From: Candidatus Woesearchaeota archaeon CG08_land_8_20_14_0_20_47_9
GTDB lineage: Archaea > Nanobdellota > Nanobdellia > Woesearchaeales > CG1-02-47-18
Reading direction: 5' to 3'
Length of the DNA: 7,144 nucleotides
NCBI GenBank assembly: GCA_002763335.1
Contig: PEYS01000100.1
Location: forward strand, 497 to 7,640
Shown: positions 4,004-7,144 of the stretch, piece after piece
How positions within the stretch are numbered: position 1 is the stretch's first letter
How the letters are laid out: the number at the start of each line of letters is the position of its first letter
The notes under the pieces: generated by a model
Told to the model about the DNA's origin: nothing
Databases searched by the model: none
What the model saw: only the letters and a program-made list of their open reading frames with translations
Translations under genes and position numbers: made by a program

Positions 4004-4513
4004 ATGCAGATTAAAGAAATCATCGATTCTGTAGAGAAGGATGCGTCATTTAAAAAGTGGCGTAAGGAGTACAGAGAGCCATTCCTGGCATCTGTATTTG
4101 TAATGTTTGACAAGGCTCCTGAAAAGGCAGAGTGGCTAGTAGGTTATTACAATAAAAAGAATGCAAAGGTTACATCATTCATACTCTCTGGCAGTAAGAT
4201 CTGCCCAAAGCCAGAGTGCGAGACCCTGCTCAAGAACCAGGATGTGCTGCCACTTGAGACTAGTGCAATCAGAATTGATTTTGACGAGGCAGTCAAGCTT
4301 GCAGGCAAGGCTGCAGCTAAATCATACCATGGCGAGACCCAGATGAAGACTATAGTTGTCCTGCAGGCAAACAAGGAGTTTGGTCAGCACTGGAACATAG
4401 CATACGTGACCCGGGGCTTCAAATCAATAAACATAAAGCTGAGCTGTAAAGATGGCAAGATCATGCAGAGCAAGATAAACTCGCTTATTGATATAAGCCC
4501 TGGGAAGGGCTAG
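4004..4513 (+). CDS. Unrecognised cytosolic protein, faintly PepSY-like
   Basis: I do not recognise this 169-residue protein with confidence. It has no signal peptide or membrane segment. The N-terminal 30 residues are charged and helical (IKEIIDSVEKDASFKKWRKE). A strand-rich part follows (AEWLVGYYNKKNAKVTSFIL), then a helix (FDEAVKLAGKAAAK), and strands in KTIVVLQ, WNIAYVTRGFKSINIKL and CKDGKIM. The order helix, then 'W-x-V/I-x-Y', then 'I-x-L-x-x-DGK-I' resembles PepSY-like domains, in which the last strand reads 'V-x-V-D-x-x-x-G-K-V'. Two Cys flank a CPKPEC pair (C-x4-C), a possible but unproved metal or disulfide site. The gene has its own leaderless promoter and is followed 64 bases later by the radical SAM gene with another promoter, so no functional link is shown. 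Codon use matches its neighbours. Confidence 0.85.
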   Translation: MQIKEIIDSVEKDASFKKWRKEYREPFLASVFVMFDKAPEKAEWLVGYYNKKNAKVTSFILSGSKICPKPECETLLKNQDVLPLETSAIRIDFDEAVKLAGKAAAKSYHGETQMKTIVVLQANKEFGQHWNIAYVTRGFKSINIKLSCKDGKIMQSKINSLIDISPGKG

Positions 4514-4538
4514 TAGCTAAAAGAAAATTCTTGACAAA

Positions 4539-4547
4539 TTATTTAAA
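4539..4547 (+). promoter_or_regulatory. TATA box for the radical SAM gene
   Basis: TTATTTAAA centred about 35 bases before the ATG at 4578. This is the only gene-promoter spacing clearly longer than the 26-29 seen elsewhere, so a leader of about 8 bases is expected. No Shine-Dalgarno is visible in it. Confidence 0.55.
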
Positions 4548-4577
4548 GCATCCTCAGTTCCACACTCCGGGATTGAT

Positions 4578-5966
4578 ATGAAGGTATTTTTAACGCGTCC
4601 AAGGCTGTTTTCAGATGATGTGAAGGGGAATGTCATGCCGCCCCTAAGCCTAGCCTATATAGCTACATCCCTACTCAAGAGAGGCCATGAGGTAAGGATT
4701 ATTGATCAGGCAGCAGCAGGAATTAGCCAGGATGAGCTTAAGCTGCTGCTTGGGAGGGAAAAGCCAGGTGTAGTAGGCATAAGCAGCATGACATCAGAGA
4801 TATTCTCAGCCTACAGCGATGCAGGGCTTGTAAAGGATATGCTGCCAAACTGCACTGTTGTTCTAGGCGGCGTACACGCCAGCGCCCTGCCAGAGCAAAG
4901 CCTCAGGGAATGCAGATTCGTAGATGCTGTTATAGCAGGCGAGGGCGAACAGGTATTTTCAGAGCTTGTAGATGATATCCAGGAAGGCAGGCCCATATCA
5001 GATGTTCCAGGCGTATACTACCGCACCAAAGCAGGGGTGGGTGCAAACAAGAGGCCTGACCTGATAAGGGATATTGACTCCATTGGATTTCCAGCATACA
5101 ACCTCCTTGACATAAAGAAGTACAGATACAGCCAAAAGGGCTGGACTAGCCTTAGGTTCACAACAATGATGACCTCGCGCGGATGCCCTTACGCATGCAC
5201 CTTCTGCGCCCATAGCGTCTTCGGCAGGCGTGTTAGATTTCACAGTGTTGAATACGTGGTTGACTGCATTGAGTTTTTGTACAGGAGGCTCGGAATAAGA
5301 GGCATTGGCTTTATGGATGATACATTTGCCATAAACCCCAAGCGGGTTATAAGGATATGCAGGGCGATAAAGATGAGGGGGCTCAAGATCATCTGGTATT
5401 GCATATGCAACGTAAACACGATAACCTTCCCACTCCTAAAGGAGATGCGCTCAGCAGGGTGCGTGAAGATAAGCTACGGGCTTGAGAGCGGGGACCCTGA
5501 GATGCTTGCAAAGGTCAAGAAGGTCATCACGCTTAAACAGGCTGAGCGCGTTGTTGAAATGACAAAAAAAGCAGGTATTGAGACGCTGGCATTCTTTATG
5601 ATCGGCTTCCCGGGTGAGACAAGGGCCTCACTTGCAAGGACAAAGGAGTTTGCCAAGGCAGTAAAGCCTGACTTTGTATCAATCGCCATACTCTGCCCAT
5701 TCCCAGGATCAGACATGTACGAGGAGCACAAGAAGAAGCTACCCAAAGACTGGAAGAGGTACCAGATGACAACTGTCGAGGAGCTGCCAATAGCTCAGCT
5801 TGGAGAGCTGTCTGTTGAAGAGCTCCAGCAGGAGCTGAAGGGGTTCTATAGAGAGTTCTACCTCAGGCCAAGCTACATCGCATCGAGGATTGCCAAGATT
5901 AGGTCAATTGAAGACCTGAGGTTCTACGTAAACAAGGCAGCGGTTGTAAGCAAGCTGTGGAGATAG
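4578..5966 (+). CDS. B12-binding-domain radical SAM protein (COG1032-like)
   Basis: The 462-residue protein has the two-domain layout of cobalamin-type radical SAM enzymes. Residues 1-145 form a Rossmann-like B12-binding domain: PPLSLAYIATSLLKRGHEV (21-39), then VVGISSMTS, VVLGGVHASALPE (H100) and AVIAGEGE. The cobalamin-coordinating DxHxxG motif is absent, as in many COG1032 members, so cofactor binding is uncertain. The radical SAM core starts at SRGCPYACTFC with C203-x3-C207-x2-C210 binding the 4Fe-4S cluster. GFMDDTF (244-250), SYGLESGDPEML (E303) and FMIGFPGET are the expected core motifs for SAM binding and barrel closure. A C-terminal part of about 90 residues is helical. Members methylate, rearrange or crosslink lipids, tetrapyrroles, peptides or nucleic acids; the substrate cannot be read from the sequence and the neighbours give no pathway. 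ATG 4578 begins the first strand (MKVFLTRP) exactly where the family starts. Confidence 0.93.
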   Translation: MKVFLTRPRLFSDDVKGNVMPPLSLAYIATSLLKRGHEVRIIDQAAAGISQDELKLLLGREKPGVVGISSMTSEIFSAYSDAGLVKDMLPNCTVVLGGVHASALPEQSLRECRFVDAVIAGEGEQVFSELVDDIQEGRPISDVPGVYYRTKAGVGANKRPDLIRDIDSIGFPAYNLLDIKKYRYSQKGWTSLRFTTMMTSRGCPYACTFCAHSVFGRRVRFHSVEYVVDCIEFLYRRLGIRGIGFMDDTFAINPKRVIRICRAIKMRGLKIIWYCICNVNTITFPLLKEMRSAGCVKISYGLESGDPEMLAKVKKVITLKQAERVVEMTKKAGIETLAFFMIGFPGETRASLARTKEFAKAVKPDFVSIAILCPFPGSDMYEEHKKKLPKDWKRYQMTTVEELPIAQLGELSVEELQQELKGFYREFYLRPSYIASRIAKIRSIEDLRFYVNKAAVVSKLWR

Positions 5967-5974
5967 ACGAAAGC

Positions 5975-5982
5975 TTATTTAA
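5975..5982 (+). promoter_or_regulatory. TATA box for the M29 aminopeptidase
   Basis: TTATTTAA, centred about 27 bases before the ATG at 6006, beginning 9 bases after the radical SAM stop codon. Despite the 39-base gap this gene appears to have its own leaderless promoter. Confidence 0.65.
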
Positions 5983-6005
5983 CCACCTGCCTTCTTTTTA
6001 AACCT

Positions 6006-7073
6006 ATGACTGACCAAAGAGTACGTAAGGCAGCAGAGGTCCTGGTGGACTACTCAACGCGCATAAAAAAAGGGGATGGGGTACAGATAATAAGCGAGGT
6101 GAATGGCAAGGAGCTGGCACTCGAGTGCTACAGACTGGCTATTAACAGGGGCGCAATAGTCTCGTTTTACCCCTACTTTGCAGAGCAGAGCTGCATATAT
6201 TACAAGCACGCCTCAAAAGAGCAGATCGAGGACTTTCCCTCAACTCAGATGTACGAGATCAAGAGAACAGATTCTGTGATATACATAAACGCTCCAGTCA
6301 ACACACGGATGCTCTCATCAGCAGACCCTGAGAAGATCGCCCTTAGGCGCCGCGTGCTGAAACCAATAAGCGACTGGAGGGTTCAGAAGACGAGATGGGT
6401 CTTATTCTACATGCCTACAAACGCCCTTGCTCAGGAGGCTGACATGAGCCTTTCAGAGTTTGAGGACTTTGTGTTTAAGGCAACAAACATAGACTGGGCT
6501 AAGGAGTCAAAGAAGCAGGATAAACTGAAGCAGGTGCTTGACAATGGAAGGCAGGTGAGGATTGTAAGTAAGGATGCTGACATCTCTTTCTCAATCAAGG
6601 GAAGGCAGGGTACAAAGTGCGATGGCAGGAGAAACATGCCTGACGGCGAGGTATTCATAGCACCTGTAGAGAGGACAGTTGAAGGGCATGTACGCTATAG
6701 CTTCCCTGCAATTTACGACTCACATGAAGTGGATGGGATAAGGCTTGTGTTCAAGAAGGGCAGGGTTGTTGAGGCTCATGCAGATAAGAACGAGGCGTAT
6801 TTAAAAAGGATGATAAGCCTTGACAAGGGCTCATGCTACGTTGGCGAGTTCGGCATAGGCGTCAACTACAGGATAAATAGCTTTGTGAAGTGCATACTCT
6901 TTGATGAGAAGATCGGAGGCACAGTACATCTTGCTCTGGGAATGGCTTATAAGGAAGGCGGTGGAAGAAACAAATCAGCACTCCACTGGGACATGATTCT
7001 TGACCTCCGCAAGGGGGGGGCAATATATGTTGATGGGAAGCTGATTGAGAGGGGTGGAAGGATTTGCCTTTAG
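6006..7073 (+). CDS. M29-family metalloaminopeptidase
   Basis: The 355-residue product is a thermophilic-type (M29) aminopeptidase, a cytosolic two-metal exopeptidase that removes N-terminal residues from peptides. The N-terminal half matches the family: AEVLVDYSTRIKKGDGVQI, then an alpha/beta substrate domain. The catalytic half shows NMPDGEVF (E215), YVGEFGIGVN (E281), GTVHLALGMAY (H308, Y315) and ALHWDMI (H327, D329). The E215-E281 spacing of 66 and H308-Y315 of 7 agree with the metal ligands and catalytic Tyr I remember for the T. aquaticus and S. aureus enzymes. The stretch between H308 and H327 is shorter than I recall for bacterial members. The protein is slightly short for the family (usually about 370-410) but all ligands are present, so it should be active. 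The end DLRKGGAIYVDGKLIERGG is the normal C-terminus. Confidence 0.94.
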   Translation: MTDQRVRKAAEVLVDYSTRIKKGDGVQIISEVNGKELALECYRLAINRGAIVSFYPYFAEQSCIYYKHASKEQIEDFPSTQMYEIKRTDSVIYINAPVNTRMLSSADPEKIALRRRVLKPISDWRVQKTRWVLFYMPTNALAQEADMSLSEFEDFVFKATNIDWAKESKKQDKLKQVLDNGRQVRIVSKDADISFSIKGRQGTKCDGRRNMPDGEVFIAPVERTVEGHVRYSFPAIYDSHEVDGIRLVFKKGRVVEAHADKNEAYLKRMISLDKGSCYVGEFGIGVNYRINSFVKCILFDEKIGGTVHLALGMAYKEGGGRNKSALHWDMILDLRKGGAIYVDGKLIERGGRICL

Positions 7074-7083
7074 TTCTGTCTTA

Positions 7084-7102
7084 GGACAAGTTGTCCCTTT
7101 TT
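7084..7102 (+). terminator. Short palindrome plus T-run after the aminopeptidase gene
   Basis: GGACAAGTTGTCC is a perfect palindrome about one central base (5-bp stem with AGT loop when folded), followed directly by CTTTTT. It begins 10 bases after the TAG of the aminopeptidase gene. Stem plus T-run suggests termination; the following TTTTTAATAATAG could alternatively be a TATA-like element for a gene beyond the window. Confidence 0.5.
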
Positions 7103-7144
7103 AATAATAGCTCAAAAGTTCGTGGGTAGCTCGCGCTTTAGGGC

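Noticed and set aside
4811..5790. Minus-strand frames within the radical SAM gene
   Set aside because: They are antisense shadows of a strongly recognisable plus-strand enzyme.

Overview
The window looks archaeal. It carries the archaeal form of the YchF/OBG GTPase (G4 motif NKVD, C-terminal TGS domain), an endonuclease Q of the type known from Thermococcales and methanogens, and a HEPN/minimal-nucleotidyltransferase pair. Almost every gene has an A/T-rich TATA-like box centred about 26-29 bases before its start codon, with no room for a leader. That is the signature of archaeal leaderless transcription. Gene density, short proteins and the mix of families fit a DPANN-type or other uncultivated euryarchaeal-grade genome, but the lineage is inference and no rRNA is present.

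Layout. Positions 1-1011 (minus) hold endonuclease Q, cut by the left edge. Positions 1157-1836 (minus) hold an overlapping HEPN-MNT operon. Positions 1978-2109 (minus) hold a small unrecognised reading frame of about 43 codons with an uncertain start. Positions 2477-3682 (plus) encode the YchF-like GTPase. Positions 4004-4513 (plus) encode an unrecognised cytosolic protein with a faintly PepSY-like pattern. Positions 4578-5966 (plus) encode a cobalamin-binding-type radical SAM enzyme. Positions 6006-7073 (plus) encode an M29 metalloaminopeptidase, followed by a short hairpin and T-tract. The plus-strand genes are co-directional, but each has its own promoter-like box, so they look like single units rather than one operon. 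No pathway joins them: GTPase and aminopeptidase are housekeeping, EndoQ is DNA repair, HEPN-MNT is toxin-antitoxin-like.

The striking part is the non-coding DNA between 1117 and 3968. It is built from one family of hairpin repeats. Four copies (2235-2290, 2380-2435, 3671-3727, 3887-3944) have 14-15 bp outer arms of the form GAAAACCTTGAATAC around an internal mini-hairpin interrupted at regular spacing by GA/GA or GA/GAA internal loops. Base pairs in the mini-stems change on both sides together between copies. A related perfect 27-bp palindrome lies at 1929-1985, and half copies at 1118-1153 and 3946-3968. Three copies are preceded by a related A-rich segment of about 75-90 bases, giving composite direct repeats of 130-143 bases that lie before and after the GTPase gene. 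Hairpin arms contain the stop codons of YchF and of the small frame, and begin 3 bases after the MNT stop, suggesting a role in 3'-end formation. The composite repeat is the best candidate here for an undescribed element: structured RNA, miniature mobile element or both.
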